From positions 62,001-126,000 of the forward strand of contig NZ_LAJC01000004.1 of the NCBI RefSeq assembly GCF_000981225.1: a stretch of DNA of 64,000 bases, in the 5' to 3' direction. This DNA is from Allosalinactinospora lopnorensis (GTDB taxonomy: Bacteria; Actinomycetota; Actinomycetes; Streptosporangiales; Streptosporangiaceae). The position numbers were made by a program, and so were the translations under genes. Positions within the stretch are counted from its first letter, which is position 1. Each line of letters starts with the position of its first letter. Positions 1-8,668 of this stretch are shown piece by piece. The notes below the pieces were generated by a model. The model saw nothing but the letters and a program-made list of their open reading frames with translations. It searched no databases and was not told where the DNA came from.

Positions 1-205
1 ACATCCGAGCGCCGCCCTCCGTCAGGCTGCTCAACCCGCTGACGACCGCAGAGAGCTGCTCCGCGTACTCCCGCGGAAAGTCCTGGGAGGCGGTCAGCAG
101 CAGGCTGTCGGACGAGACCACAATGGCGTGCTCAACCCCGCTCACTTCGGAGACGAAGTTGGAGACCAGCCAGGTGAAGTTCTCGGCGTTCTCACTCAAC
201 GACAA
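1..205 (-). CDS. Roadblock/LC7-domain protein, cvnB-like (3' end outside window)
   Basis: The minus-strand frame starts at a TTG (203-205) with a GAAGGAAG-type ribosome site 7 bases upstream and runs off the left edge after 68 codons. The visible protein begins MSLSENAENFTWLVSNFV and continues with HAIVVSSDSLLLTAS and a QLSAVVSGLSSL helix. This is the N-terminal pattern of actinobacterial roadblock/LC7 proteins encoded in conservons (cvnB) between a sensor kinase and a DUF742 protein. Such proteins are thought to regulate a small Ras-like GTPase. The rest of the conservon would lie to the left and cannot be checked. The family call is firm; the conservon context is inference. Confidence 0.8.
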   Translation of the reverse strand, partial: MSLSENAENFTWLVSNFVSEVSGVEHAIVVSSDSLLLTASQDFPREYAEQLSAVVSGLSSLTEGGARM

Positions 206-613
206 GGCATCGCTTCCTTCGATCGACGGACAATAGGAAATCGCCCCCAGAACGCACAAGCGCCCCACCGGAACACCGAGGTCATAGGGATTTCTGCACT
301 ACAACGGCAGTTTTCCGCTCTTTCCACGAATGAACCGCTGATTCGGAGGTCAGCTTAGCAAAAAACGCGTTCCACGCTAACTCTTCACGATATTCGCAGA
401 TCAAGCCAATCAACCTGGAATAACGGCGATACACGACGGCAAGGAGATGCGCCCGGTTTGCCTATGAAGCGCGGTTCGTTAACCGCAGAGACGTAAGAGG
501 CGGGGCGGCTATATACAGACTCCCGGAATACTCCCGGGAATCCCATAGGTCCGTTATCAACAGGGATGGCCGGAAACCCGCCGCCCCTGAGCTCCGCCGG
601 ACCGCCGCAGCGG
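206..613. other. Intergenic gap, no gene seen
   Basis: This stretch lies upstream of the roadblock gene and beyond the stop of the next minus-strand gene. It has a moderately AT-richer patch around 290-400, probably holding the roadblock promoter. I see no convincing coding frame, hairpin or RNA gene in it. Confidence 0.5.
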
Positions 614-847
614 TCACATGACCGGCGGCTCGGCCAGGAGAACGACCTGATCGGCTGCAACATCGAACCCGAGCACCGGACGGCCGCGGTCCCCTTCCGG
701 CTCCATCAGCACCGGTTCGCCCAGCCGCCGCCCGGTCGCCCGCAGAAGACCGCAGAACACGTCGAGTCGCTGCCGGCCCCGCAACTTCCGCAGGTCGACA
801 TCGAAGTCGACCTCGTCCGGCTCCTGGAAGCGGAAGATCGCCAGCAC
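614..847 (-). CDS. Small conserved-looking hypothetical protein (77 aa)
   Basis: A 77-residue protein beginning at GTG (845-847) and ending at TGA (614-616). It opens MLAIFRFQEPDEVDFDVDLR and ends VLGFDVAADQVVLLAEP. It is acidic and arginine-rich, with no signal peptide, membrane segment or cysteine cluster. The regular alternation of hydrophobic and charged residues and the absence of a better opposite-strand frame suggest a real small cytoplasmic protein. No strong ribosome site precedes the GTG, so the start could be slightly upstream. I do not recognise a function. Confidence 0.5.
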   Translation of the reverse strand: MLAIFRFQEPDEVDFDVDLRKLRGRQRLDVFCGLLRATGRRLGEPVLMEPEGDRGRPVLGFDVAADQVVLLAEPPVM

Positions 848-1055
848 ACCGGCCGCCGGCCGGGCGGGACAGCACCGCCTCCGCCCGTGGCACCGCCCTT
901 TCAGGCGGTACGGGAGGTTTCACCTGCGCGGGTGTGGAGATCTCGTTGGCATAGGAGGAGAGCGGCCACCGCCGACACAGGCCCTTTCTCGCGTGTTGAC
1001 GTGGCGACTACCCAGGATCAGAGGGGAACGCGGAAGACCGGGGAAGGAGTCCGTG

Positions 1056-1727
1056 ATGTCGTTGTTCACTGACCGGGAGGACGCGGGACGGCGCCTCGCC
1101 GCGGAACTGGAGCATCTGAAAGGCGAAGACGCCGTCGTTCTGGCTCTGCCGCGCGGTGGAGTGCCCGTGGGTTTCCAGGTCGCCGCGGCGATCAGCGCGC
1201 CGCTGGATGTGATCGTCGTCCGCAAGCTCGGTGTCCCCCACCAGCCGGAATTGGCGCTGGGCGCCATTGGCGAGGGAAGCGTGCGGGTGATCAACGACCG
1301 CGTGGTCAGCCTCGCCGAGGTCAGCGCGGAGCAGATCGCCAGGGTGGAGGCGAGCGAACGAGCGGAGCTGGAGAGCCGCATACGCCGGCTGCGCGGGGAC
1401 CGTCCGCAGGTGCCCGTGGAAGGGCGGGTCGTGATCGTGGTGGACGATGGTATCGCGACGGGGTCGACCGCCCACGCCGCCTGCCAGGTGGCGCGGGCGC
1501 GGGGCGCGGCCCGCGTGGTCCTCGCGGCGCCCGTGGGGTCTGCCGACTCCATCGCGCGGCTGCGGAAGGCCGAGGACATCGACGAGGTCGTCTGTCCGGA
1601 GACGCCGCGCTCCTTCTCGGCCATCGGCCAGTTCTACCGGGACTTCTCCCAGACCTCCGACGCCGAGGTGGCGGCTCTGCTGGCCAGGGCCGCGGCCGTA
1701 CACAGCGGTGGGTCCGAGCGGGGCTGA
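1056..1727 (+). CDS. Phosphoribosyltransferase-domain protein
   Basis: A 223-residue type I phosphoribosyltransferase. The PRPP-binding loop reads VVIVVDDGIATGSTAHAA (about residues 126-143), with two acidic residues followed by the G-[IA]-T-G-S-T phosphate loop. An earlier ALPRGGVPVG segment matches the part of this stand-alone family that contacts pyrophosphate. The family is common in actinobacteria as a 210-230 residue cytosolic protein whose base substrate is mostly undefined, so no specific nucleobase is assigned. ATG 1056 follows GGAAGGAG (1042-1049). A GTG three bases earlier is an equally placed alternative. The neighbours do not form an obvious purine-salvage operon. Confidence 0.88.
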   Translation: MSLFTDREDAGRRLAAELEHLKGEDAVVLALPRGGVPVGFQVAAAISAPLDVIVVRKLGVPHQPELALGAIGEGSVRVINDRVVSLAEVSAEQIARVEASERAELESRIRRLRGDRPQVPVEGRVVIVVDDGIATGSTAHAACQVARARGAARVVLAAPVGSADSIARLRKAEDIDEVVCPETPRSFSAIGQFYRDFSQTSDAEVAALLARAAAVHSGGSERG

Positions 1728-1858
1728 CGGCCGTGCGGTGGCGGGAGCGTCTCGGTGCCCCACTGGACGGCGGCCACGAAGGCCATGTTTGACCGCCCGA
1801 CCACCGGGGCAGCCAAAGTGCATTCAGGGATGAAGGGCGTCCGGATCGGGGGGATCCA

Positions 1859-2098
1859 ATGGCTGCCTGCGAGGTCTGCGGAAACGAGTACGAACGGGCC
1901 TTCGAAGTGCGTATGGCCGGGCAGAGCCACACCTTCGACAGCTTCGAATGCGCGATACACCGGCTGGCGCCGTCCTGTGAGCACTGCGGTTGCCGGGTGA
2001 TCGGCCACGGGGTCGAGGCCGGTGAGCACGTCTTCTGCTGCGCTCACTGCGCGGTCGCCGAGGGGCAGACGGGGCTGCGCGACCACGTTTCCGCGTGA
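1859..2098 (+). CDS. Small zinc-ribbon/metallothionein-like protein
   Basis: A 79-residue protein rich in paired cysteines: CEVCGNEY near the N-terminus, then a CxxH pair (CAIH), CEHCGCRVIGHG and CCAHCAVAEG towards the C-terminus. The spacing fits one or two small zinc-binding sites of the prokaryotic metallothionein/zinc-ribbon type. It has no signal peptide and is probably cytosolic. It is followed about 70 bases later by polX, whose start lies outside this frame. Redox or metal buffering is plausible for the family, but nothing here proves it. Confidence 0.85.
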   Translation: MAACEVCGNEYERAFEVRMAGQSHTFDSFECAIHRLAPSCEHCGCRVIGHGVEAGEHVFCCAHCAVAEGQTGLRDHVSA

Positions 2099-2171
2099 TG
2101 GCGGACGCGGACCGGCGCAGCCGGAGGGCACTGCCGCCCGGGTAGGCCTCGCCGCGGAGGGGACAACGGGG

Positions 2172-3887
2172 ATGCGGGTCAACGACGAAGTCGCGGCCCT
2201 GCTGCAGGAGTACGCCGACCTTCTCGCCATCACCGGCGGCGACGCCTACAGGGTCCGGGGTTACGAGAAGGCCGCCCGAGCGGTGGCCGGCCACTCCACG
2301 GACCTCGCCCGGCTCGATCCCGACGGGATTCGGGCCATACCGAACGTCGGCACGGCCATCGCGGCGAAGATCGAAGAGTACCTGGCCGGCGGCAGCATCC
2401 CGCAGGTCGAGCGGCTGCGCGCGAAGATCCCCGCGGGCGTGCGGGAACTCACGCGGGTCCCCGGGCTCGGCCCCAAGACCGCCATGGTCCTGTACGAGGA
2501 ACTCGACGTCGCCTCCGTGGACGCCCTGGAGGAGGCGATCCGGGCAGGCCGACTGCGCGGTCTGCGCGGTTTCGGCCCCAAGACCGAGGAGAACCTGCTC
2601 GGCGGCATCAGTCTGCTGCGCGAGGCGAGGGAGCGCGTATCGCTCGGCGAGGCGCTGGAGACCGCCGAACGCGTGGTCGCGGAACTGTCCGCGATCGAGG
2701 GCTGCCGCCGGTGCTCCTACGCCGGTTCGCTGCGCCGGATGAAGGACACCATCGGAGACATCGACGTCCTGGCGGCCTCGCGGCAGAGCGCCCCGATCAT
2801 GGAGGCCTTCCGGCGACTTCCACTGGTGGACCAGGTGATCGCGAGCGGCGAGACCAAGACCTCGGTGCGCACGCCCAGCGGGGCGCGGATCGACCTGCGG
2901 GTGGTGCCGCCCGAGACCTGGGGAGCCGCCCTGCAGTACTTCACCGGGTCCAAGGCCCACAACATCCGCCTCCGCGAGATCGCCGTCCACCGCGGGCTCA
3001 AACTGTCGGAGTACGGCCTCTTCGACGCCGGGACCGGTGAGAAGCTCGTCTCCGAGACCGAGGACGACGTCTACCACCGGTTCGGCCTGCCCTGGATTCC
3101 GCCGCAGTTGCGCGAGGACGCCGGCGAGATCGAGGCGGCGCAGCGCGGCGCGCTTCCCATCCTCGTGACCGGCGACGAAATCCGCGGCGACCTGCACACC
3201 CACACCGACCTCACCGACGGGTTGGCGCCGCTCGACGAGATGGTCGCGGCGGCCGCGAACCGCGGCTACGCCTACTACGCGGTCACCGATCACGCGCCCG
3301 ACCTGTACATGCACCGCATGTCCGACGAGAAGATGCTGGACCAGCGCGAGCGGATCCGCGAACTGGACGGCGCCTACAACGACATGCGTGTACTGCACGG
3401 CACCGAACTGAACATCGGCCCCGGCGGCGAGGTCGACTGGCCCGCGGAGTTCCTCGCCGGATTCGACGTCTGCGTGGCGTCCGTGCACTCGCACTTCACC
3501 CAGCCGCGCGCGGAGATGACCCGCCGGTTCGTGCGGGCGTGCGAGAACCCCCATGTCAAGATCCTGGGCCACCCCACCACGCGGATCATCGGCCGGAGGC
3601 CTCCGGTCGATGTCGACCTCGAAGAGGTGTTCCGGGCGTGCGCGCGGACGGGCACCGCCCTGGAGATCGATGGTGCTCCCGACCGGCTCGACCTGATGGC
3701 CGACCACATCCGGCTGGCCCGGCAGTTCGGCGTCGTCTTCGCCGTCGACAGCGACGCGCATGCCGCGCCACACCTGGACTTCATGCGCTACGGCGTCGGC
3801 ACCGCCCAGCGCGGCGGGCTCGGCGCCGACGACGTCATCAACACCTGGCCGTGGGAGCGGCTCGCCGGCTTCCTCCAGAGGCGGTGA
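2172..3887 (+). CDS. polX: DNA polymerase/3'-5' exonuclease PolX
   Basis: A 571-residue family X DNA polymerase for gap-filling synthesis in DNA repair. The N-terminal helix-hairpin-helix region has IPNVGTAIAAKIEEYL (about residues 55-70) and VPGLGPKTAMVLYEEL. The nucleotidyltransferase signature YAGSLRR...GDIDVL lies near residues 183-200 and carries the catalytic aspartate pair. The C-terminal third is a PHP phosphoesterase domain starting at GDLHTHTDLTDG (about residue 338), with later histidines (VHSHFTQ, LGHPTTR, VDSDAHA) that bind metals and give the 3'-5' exonuclease activity. ATG 2172 follows GGAGGGG (2157-2163) with 8-base spacing. Length and domain order are normal for bacterial PolX. 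Confidence 0.96.
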   Translation: MRVNDEVAALLQEYADLLAITGGDAYRVRGYEKAARAVAGHSTDLARLDPDGIRAIPNVGTAIAAKIEEYLAGGSIPQVERLRAKIPAGVRELTRVPGLGPKTAMVLYEELDVASVDALEEAIRAGRLRGLRGFGPKTEENLLGGISLLREARERVSLGEALETAERVVAELSAIEGCRRCSYAGSLRRMKDTIGDIDVLAASRQSAPIMEAFRRLPLVDQVIASGETKTSVRTPSGARIDLRVVPPETWGAALQYFTGSKAHNIRLREIAVHRGLKLSEYGLFDAGTGEKLVSETEDDVYHRFGLPWIPPQLREDAGEIEAAQRGALPILVTGDEIRGDLHTHTDLTDGLAPLDEMVAAAANRGYAYYAVTDHAPDLYMHRMSDEKMLDQRERIRELDGAYNDMRVLHGTELNIGPGGEVDWPAEFLAGFDVCVASVHSHFTQPRAEMTRRFVRACENPHVKILGHPTTRIIGRRPPVDVDLEEVFRACARTGTALEIDGAPDRLDLMADHIRLARQFGVVFAVDSDAHAAPHLDFMRYGVGTAQRGGLGADDVINTWPWERLAGFLQRR

Positions 3888-3965
3888 GTGCCGGCCCCTC
3901 CGCCGCCCGTTCCGGAAGGCGCCCGAAGCGGTCCGGAGCGGAGGTGCGCCTCGGAGGCCGGTGCG

Positions 3966-4811
3966 TCAGCCGGCCCGCCAGTCCGACGACCGCACCGCCC
4001 CGGCCGCCTGCGGGCCCATCATGGTGAGACCGCCGTCGACGTACAGCGACTCGCCGGTGACGTAGGAGGATTCCGGCCGGGCGAGGAACGCGATCGCCGC
4101 CGCGACCTCGTAGGCGTGGCCCGGACGCGCCAGCGGGTACCCGGGGCGGCTGCCCGGAGTCGGCATCTCGTTGTGCTGCCCGGTCATCGGGGTGGCGATC
4201 TCTCCGGGGGCCACCGCGTTCACCGTGATGCCGTACGCGCTCAGCTCCAGCGCCAGCATCCGGGTGAGCATGCGCAGCCCGCCCTTTGCCGCGCAGTACG
4301 GGCCGGCACCGATTCGCGGATAGGCCTCGTGCACGCTCGTCACATTGATGATCCTGCCTCCGCGGCCCGTGTCGGCCATGCGCCGGGCGGCCAGTTGCGA
4401 GCACGTGAACGGCCCGTCGAGATCGATGGCCAGGGTGTCCCGCCATTCCCGGTACTCCGTGTCCATGAGGTGCCGGCTCGTGCCGACCCCCGCGTTGTTC
4501 ACCAGGACGCCGAGCCCGCCGAGCTCGTCGGCCATCTCGCCGACCTCGCGGGCGGCGGCGAGCGGGTCCTTCAGGTCGAGGCGGCGCACCGCCGTGCCGC
4601 GTCCGAGCTGCTTCACCTCCTCCGCGGTCTGCCTCGCACCCTCTTCGTCGGTGTTGAAGGTGATACCGATGTCGAACCCCTCCGCGGCGAGGGCCACGGC
4701 CGTCGCGTTGCCGATGCCGCTGTCCGCCCCGGTGATGATCGCGACCCGGTCGTACCCGGTGGCCGTCTTCCCGGACAGCTCCGCCGCTTCCCGCACGGTT
4801 TCCTCTGTCAT
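3966..4811 (-). CDS. SDR-family NAD(P)-dependent oxidoreductase
   Basis: A 281-residue classical short-chain dehydrogenase. The Rossmann motif ITGADSGIGNATA is near residue 27 and NNAGVGTS near residue 113. A catalytic Ser lies in INVTSVHE, and YCAAK is the Tyr-xxx-Lys pair. The C-terminus has the usual YVTGESLYVDGG segment that closes the substrate loop. The N-terminal extension of about 20 residues is slightly longer than in the minimal family. ATG 4809-4811 follows GAGGGGG. It is divergent from the DeoR regulator downstream and convergent with polX. The substrate is unknown; glucose-dehydrogenase-like or 3-oxoacyl reductase roles are both possible. Confidence 0.9.
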   Translation of the reverse strand: MTEETVREAAELSGKTATGYDRVAIITGADSGIGNATAVALAAEGFDIGITFNTDEEGARQTAEEVKQLGRGTAVRRLDLKDPLAAAREVGEMADELGGLGVLVNNAGVGTSRHLMDTEYREWRDTLAIDLDGPFTCSQLAARRMADTGRGGRIINVTSVHEAYPRIGAGPYCAAKGGLRMLTRMLALELSAYGITVNAVAPGEIATPMTGQHNEMPTPGSRPGYPLARPGHAYEVAAAIAFLARPESSYVTGESLYVDGGLTMMGPQAAGAVRSSDWRAG

Positions 4812-5027
4812 GGAGTCCCCCTCGGTTGCCCTTGTCATCGGGCCTCTCTGACCGACCGCTCTCTTGTCAAACGTGCGGCCGGCCCGCTCAGGAGCGGCGG
4901 CGGCCGCCAATGGGCGCCGACAGCAGTGCGCGAAACACGCAAACACTCCGCCCACCGCACATGGCGCCATTGCTCTTGGAGAGGGGCGAAAACCGAACGA
5001 ACACCCCTTGCCCCAACTGCACAAAAC

Positions 5028-5053
5028 GCGCATACTTAACGCTTAACATGCGC
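5028..5053 (+). promoter_or_regulatory. Inverted repeat over the DeoR-gene start, candidate autoregulatory operator
   Basis: The outer arms GCGCAT (5028-5033) and ATGCGC (5048-5053) are perfectly complementary. They enclose two CTTAAC direct half-repeats (around 5035-5040 and 5042-5047). The right arm contains the likely ATG start of the DeoR-type gene, so protein bound here would block transcription or initiation. This is seen in sequence; the operator role is inferred. Confidence 0.45.
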
Positions 5054-5848
5054 GAAATGAGCAACAAGATGCGTAGCCATCAGCGGCTGCTGGACGCCGT
5101 CCTGGACGGGGTCCAGCGCGTCGAGGACCTCGCGGAGGCGCTGGGCGTGAGCCCGTCCACGGTCCGCCGGGGCCTCGGTGACCTGGAGTCGGCCGGGAAA
5201 ATCGTCCGCACCCACGGGGGTGCGGTACCGGCGGGGCTCGCCGGTGAGCTCTCATGGACCCAGAAGAGCCGACAGCACGCTCCTGCCAAGCGCCGCATCG
5301 CCGACCGTGCCGCGCGGATGGTCGAGGAGGGCGCGTGCGTGCTGCTGGACGCCGGCAGCACCACCACCTTCGTCGCCGAACTCCTCGCGGAGCGGACCGG
5401 GTTGACCGTGGTCACCAACGGGACCGGACCGCTGTGGGCGCTGCACGACGCCACCGGCGTCGAGCTCATCGTCGCCGGCGGGCGGCTGCGGCACCGGCGG
5501 GGCTCGATGGTCGGCGACCACACCCGTGCCGTTCTGGACCGCCTCACCGCTGACATCGCGTTCATCGGCGCCGACGGGTTGCGGCCCGGCAAGGGCGTCA
5601 ACTGTTCGAGTGCCGATCTCGCCGCGGTCAAGGAAGCGCACTTCCGCAACACCCGGCACGCCGTTGTGGTCGCGGACTCCAGCAAGATCGGCGCCGCGCC
5701 CTACCCGCACTGGGCGGTGGCCCCCGGCCCCTACACGGTGATCACCGACGACGCGATCACCGAGGATGGCCTGCAATCGCTCTCCGACGACCCGCACTGC
5801 ACCCCCCTCGTCGTGCCCTTGGGCACCTCACCCCCGCCCCCGCACTAG
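5048..5848 (+). CDS. DeoR/GlpR-family transcriptional regulator
   Basis: A 266-residue regulator. The N-terminal winged helix-turn-helix contains DLAEALGVSPSTVRRGLGDL (about residues 24-43) followed by the family turn IVRTHGGAV. The C-terminal DeoR sensor domain has LLDAGSTTTFVAELL, VVTNG and FIGADGL, which in relatives binds a phosphorylated sugar. It heads the GntP-kinase-PdxA2 genes on the same strand, 15 bases before gntP, so it is probably the local repressor with a phosphorylated sugar-acid effector. ATG 5048 has no clear Shine-Dalgarno site. In-frame ATGs at 5057 and 5069 are alternatives, and a leaderless start is possible. Confidence 0.9.
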   Translation: MREMSNKMRSHQRLLDAVLDGVQRVEDLAEALGVSPSTVRRGLGDLESAGKIVRTHGGAVPAGLAGELSWTQKSRQHAPAKRRIADRAARMVEEGACVLLDAGSTTTFVAELLAERTGLTVVTNGTGPLWALHDATGVELIVAGGRLRHRRGSMVGDHTRAVLDRLTADIAFIGADGLRPGKGVNCSSADLAAVKEAHFRNTRHAVVVADSSKIGAAPYPHWAVAPGPYTVITDDAITEDGLQSLSDDPHCTPLVVPLGTSPPPPH

Positions 5849-5863
5849 CACTGGAGATCGGGC

Positions 5864-7273
5864 ATGGAACCGCACCTGCTCGCCGCCCTCGTCCTCGGTG
5901 TCGCCTCCGTCGTTGCGCTGGTCCTGTGGTCCCGGTTGGACGCCTTCGTGGCGCTGCTGACCGGTGCCCTCGTCACCGGCGTCATCGCCGGCGTCCCAAT
6001 AACGGATCTGATCGAACACCTGACCACCGGCTTCGGCGACACCCTCGCGGGCATCGGCATCGTCATCGCCCTCGGGGTGATGATCGGCAAAGTCCTCGAA
6101 GAGAGCGGCGGTGCCGACGCTCTGGCCAAACTGTTCGTGCGCCTCGCCGGCAAGGGCCGCGAGGACGTCGCGATGACCGCCACCGGTTCGGTGGTCTCCG
6201 TCCCGGTGTTCTGCGACTCCGGCTACGTGATCCTGCACCCGCTGGCGCGCTCGATCGCCCAGAGGTACGGCAGGCCGCTCGTCACGATGTCCCTCGCGCT
6301 CGCGGGCGGGCTGGCCCTCACCCACCACATGGTGGCTCCCACACCGGGCCCGCTGGCCGCGGCCGGCCTGCTCGGCGCCGACCTGGGCACCGTCATCCTG
6401 GCGGGGATCCTGTTCGTCATCCCGCTGGTCCCGGTCGTGATCGCGTATGCGCGCATCATGGGGCCGCGGCTGGAGTCCCGGATCGACCCCGCGCTCGTGC
6501 CCGGCCTGCGTGCCGAGGAGGCCGGTACCGGGGCGACCGGGAAAGGCGGCGCCGGCGTGTCCTCCCCGCTGACCAAGGACGGCCGCGACATCAGCGAGGA
6601 GCCGGGCGACCCCGGTGTCAGCGCGTTCAGCGCCGGCATCCCGCTGCTGCTGCCGTTGCTGCTCATCGTCGGTAACACCTTCACCGAGGCGCTCGCGCCG
6701 GACACCCGGCTGGCCGGCGTGTTCGGGTTCGTCGGCGAACCGGCGATCGCCCTGCTGATCGGCCTGGTCGTCGCCGTCTACCTGCTGCCGCGCCGCGGCA
6801 CCGACCGCACGACCGTCCTGAGCTGGCTGACCGCGGCCGCCGCGTCCGCCGGAATGATCGTCTTCATCACCGGGGCGGGCGGCGCCTTCGGCGAGGTGCT
6901 GCGGCAGTCCGGGGTCGGTGACGCCCTCGCCGACGCGGTGGCCGGCTGGCCGTTCCCGCTGTTCCTCATGCCGTTCCTGATCGCGACCTTCGTGCGCGTC
7001 GCCCAGGGGTCCGGCACCGTGGCCATCATCACCGCGGCCACCCTCAGCCAGCCCTTCGTCGAGGCGAGCGGCCTCGACCCCACTCTGGCCGCGTTGTCGG
7101 CGTGCGCCGGATCGTTCGTCTTCTCCTACGTCAGCGACTCCTACTTCTGGGTCGTGACCCGCTTCACCGGACTCTCCGGCGGAGCCGCCATGAAGATGTG
7201 GACGGGGATGACCACGCTGCTGTGGGCCGCGAGCCTTCCGCTGCTGGGCATAGCGGCGCTCATCCTGGGATAA
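5864..7273 (+). CDS. GntP-family gluconate/sugar-acid permease
   Basis: A 469-residue polytopic membrane protein of the GntP/gluconate:H+ symporter family, taking up sugar acids across the cytoplasmic membrane. About 12 hydrophobic segments are visible. Family landmarks include the GIGIVIALGVMIGKVLEESGG region, the VSVPVFCDSGYVIL segment, ALTHHMVAPTPGP and a C-terminal SYFWVVTRF. A GGAG site sits 7 bases before ATG 5864. It lies between the DeoR regulator and the four-carbon acid sugar kinase, so the likely substrate is D-threonate, D-erythronate or a similar acid rather than gluconate. Confidence 0.92.
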   Translation: MEPHLLAALVLGVASVVALVLWSRLDAFVALLTGALVTGVIAGVPITDLIEHLTTGFGDTLAGIGIVIALGVMIGKVLEESGGADALAKLFVRLAGKGREDVAMTATGSVVSVPVFCDSGYVILHPLARSIAQRYGRPLVTMSLALAGGLALTHHMVAPTPGPLAAAGLLGADLGTVILAGILFVIPLVPVVIAYARIMGPRLESRIDPALVPGLRAEEAGTGATGKGGAGVSSPLTKDGRDISEEPGDPGVSAFSAGIPLLLPLLLIVGNTFTEALAPDTRLAGVFGFVGEPAIALLIGLVVAVYLLPRRGTDRTTVLSWLTAAAASAGMIVFITGAGGAFGEVLRQSGVGDALADAVAGWPFPLFLMPFLIATFVRVAQGSGTVAIITAATLSQPFVEASGLDPTLAALSACAGSFVFSYVSDSYFWVVTRFTGLSGGAAMKMWTGMTTLLWAASLPLLGIAALILG

Positions 7274-7282
7274 GAGGCGGTT

Positions 7283-8587
7283 ATGGCACAGGTCCTCGTT
7301 GTCGCCGACGACCTCACCGGCGCCAACGCCACCGGTGCGCGGTTCGCCCGGGCCGGGCTGAGCGTGGTGACCCTGGACCCGGCGCGTGTGGGCTCGGCGG
7401 GCGCCGGCTACGACGTCGTGGTGGCCAACACCGGCAGCCGGCACCTCCCGGCGGCCCGCGCCGCCGAACTGGTCCGCGACGCCATCGCGGCGGTCTGGCC
7501 GGTGCGGCTCGTCGTGAAGCGCACCGACACCACGTTGCGGGGCAACATCGGGGCCGAGGTGGAGGCGGCCTGGCGCGCCGTCCGGGACCGGGTGCCCGCC
7601 GAGGTCGCGGTGCGGGTGCTGCTCGCACCGGCCCACCCCGCCTCCGGCCGGGCGACCGTGGACGGTGTCCAACTGCTGGACGGCCACCCGCTGGAGCGGA
7701 CCGAGCTGGCGCTCGACCCCGCCGCCCCGATCCGCACCAGCGTGGTCGCCGACATTCTCGCCCAGCAGACCCGGCTCCCGGTCGGGCGCGTGCCGATCAG
7801 CCAGGTCACCGCGCCGGGACTGGCCGACCGGCTGGCCGAGGGCGACCACCCCGTCGTGCTGTGCGACGCCCTGGTCGAGGACCATCTCTCGGCCATCGCC
7901 ACGGCGGCCGCGCACGTCCACGAGAAGGACAGAACCGTGTGGGTGGCGGTCGACCCCGGCCCCTGCGGCGCCCTGCTCGCCGCCGCGCTGAACATCCGGT
8001 GCCGGGAGGCAGCGGGGCCGCTGCTCGCCGTGGTCGGCAGCGCCACCGAACTGACCCGCCGCCAGCTTGAGCGTGTCCGCGGTACCACCGCGGCGACCTG
8101 TGTCGACGTCGACGCCGCCGAGCTCACCCTCGGGGACGGCGGCTACCGTGCGGCCCTCGCCGCCGACCTGCGCACCCTGCTCACGGAGCGCGCGTTCCCC
8201 GAGGTCGTCATGGTGCGCACGGTGGCGAGCAGCGGTGCCATCGTCGAGATGGCGGAGGGAGCGCGCCGTGCGCTGCCCCGGCTGCTGGCGCGGGTGGTCG
8301 CCGACAGTGTCGGCGCGGCCGGCGAACGCCCGCCCAGCGGCCTCTACACCAGCGGCGGCGACATCACCGGGGCGGTACTGGATGCGCTGGGCACGCACGC
8401 GCTCGACGTGGGCGGCGAGGTCGTCCCGCTGGCCGTGCACGGGACACTGGTGGGCGGGCCGCTCGACGGCGCACCGATCGTCACCAAAGGCGGGCTGGTC
8501 GGCGACGACGACACCGCTGTGGAATGCCTGCGCCATCTGCGGCACACCGCCCGGTCGCGCCGCCGGCGGGTGCACGCCGGGATTTGA
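7283..8587 (+). CDS. Four-carbon acid sugar kinase (DUF1537 family, DtnK/DenK type)
   Basis: A 434-residue kinase of the four-carbon acid sugar family, which phosphorylates D-threonate, D-erythronate or L-threonate at O4 with ATP. The N-terminal substrate domain starts LVVADDLTGANATGARFARAG and has the KRTDTTLRGN motif near residue 80. The C-terminal nucleotide domain includes GLYTSGGDITGAVLD around residue 352. GAGG precedes ATG 7283, nine bases after the permease stop. With the PdxA2-type gene immediately downstream it matches the known two-step route from a four-carbon acid to dihydroxyacetone phosphate. D-threonate versus D-erythronate cannot be settled from sequence alone. Confidence 0.9.
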   Translation: MAQVLVVADDLTGANATGARFARAGLSVVTLDPARVGSAGAGYDVVVANTGSRHLPAARAAELVRDAIAAVWPVRLVVKRTDTTLRGNIGAEVEAAWRAVRDRVPAEVAVRVLLAPAHPASGRATVDGVQLLDGHPLERTELALDPAAPIRTSVVADILAQQTRLPVGRVPISQVTAPGLADRLAEGDHPVVLCDALVEDHLSAIATAAAHVHEKDRTVWVAVDPGPCGALLAAALNIRCREAAGPLLAVVGSATELTRRQLERVRGTTAATCVDVDAAELTLGDGGYRAALAADLRTLLTERAFPEVVMVRTVASSGAIVEMAEGARRALPRLLARVVADSVGAAGERPPSGLYTSGGDITGAVLDALGTHALDVGGEVVPLAVHGTLVGGPLDGAPIVTKGGLVGDDDTAVECLRHLRHTARSRRRRVHAGI

Positions 8588-8668
8588 ACCGAACGCGGGC
8601 CGCCGCGCCCGCGTGAGAGCAGAGCCGCATCGTGGCGAGCTCCGCGAGACCACAGGAGGAGAACAACC

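Noticed and set aside
128-358. A 76-codon plus-strand frame at the left edge
   Set aside because: It overlaps the roadblock gene on the opposite strand, which has family similarity and a ribosome site.
1824-3773. A 649-codon minus-strand frame over polX
   Set aside because: It is antisense to a well-supported PolX with all catalytic motifs, has no ribosome site and shows only Arg/Gly/Asp-rich low-complexity sequence.
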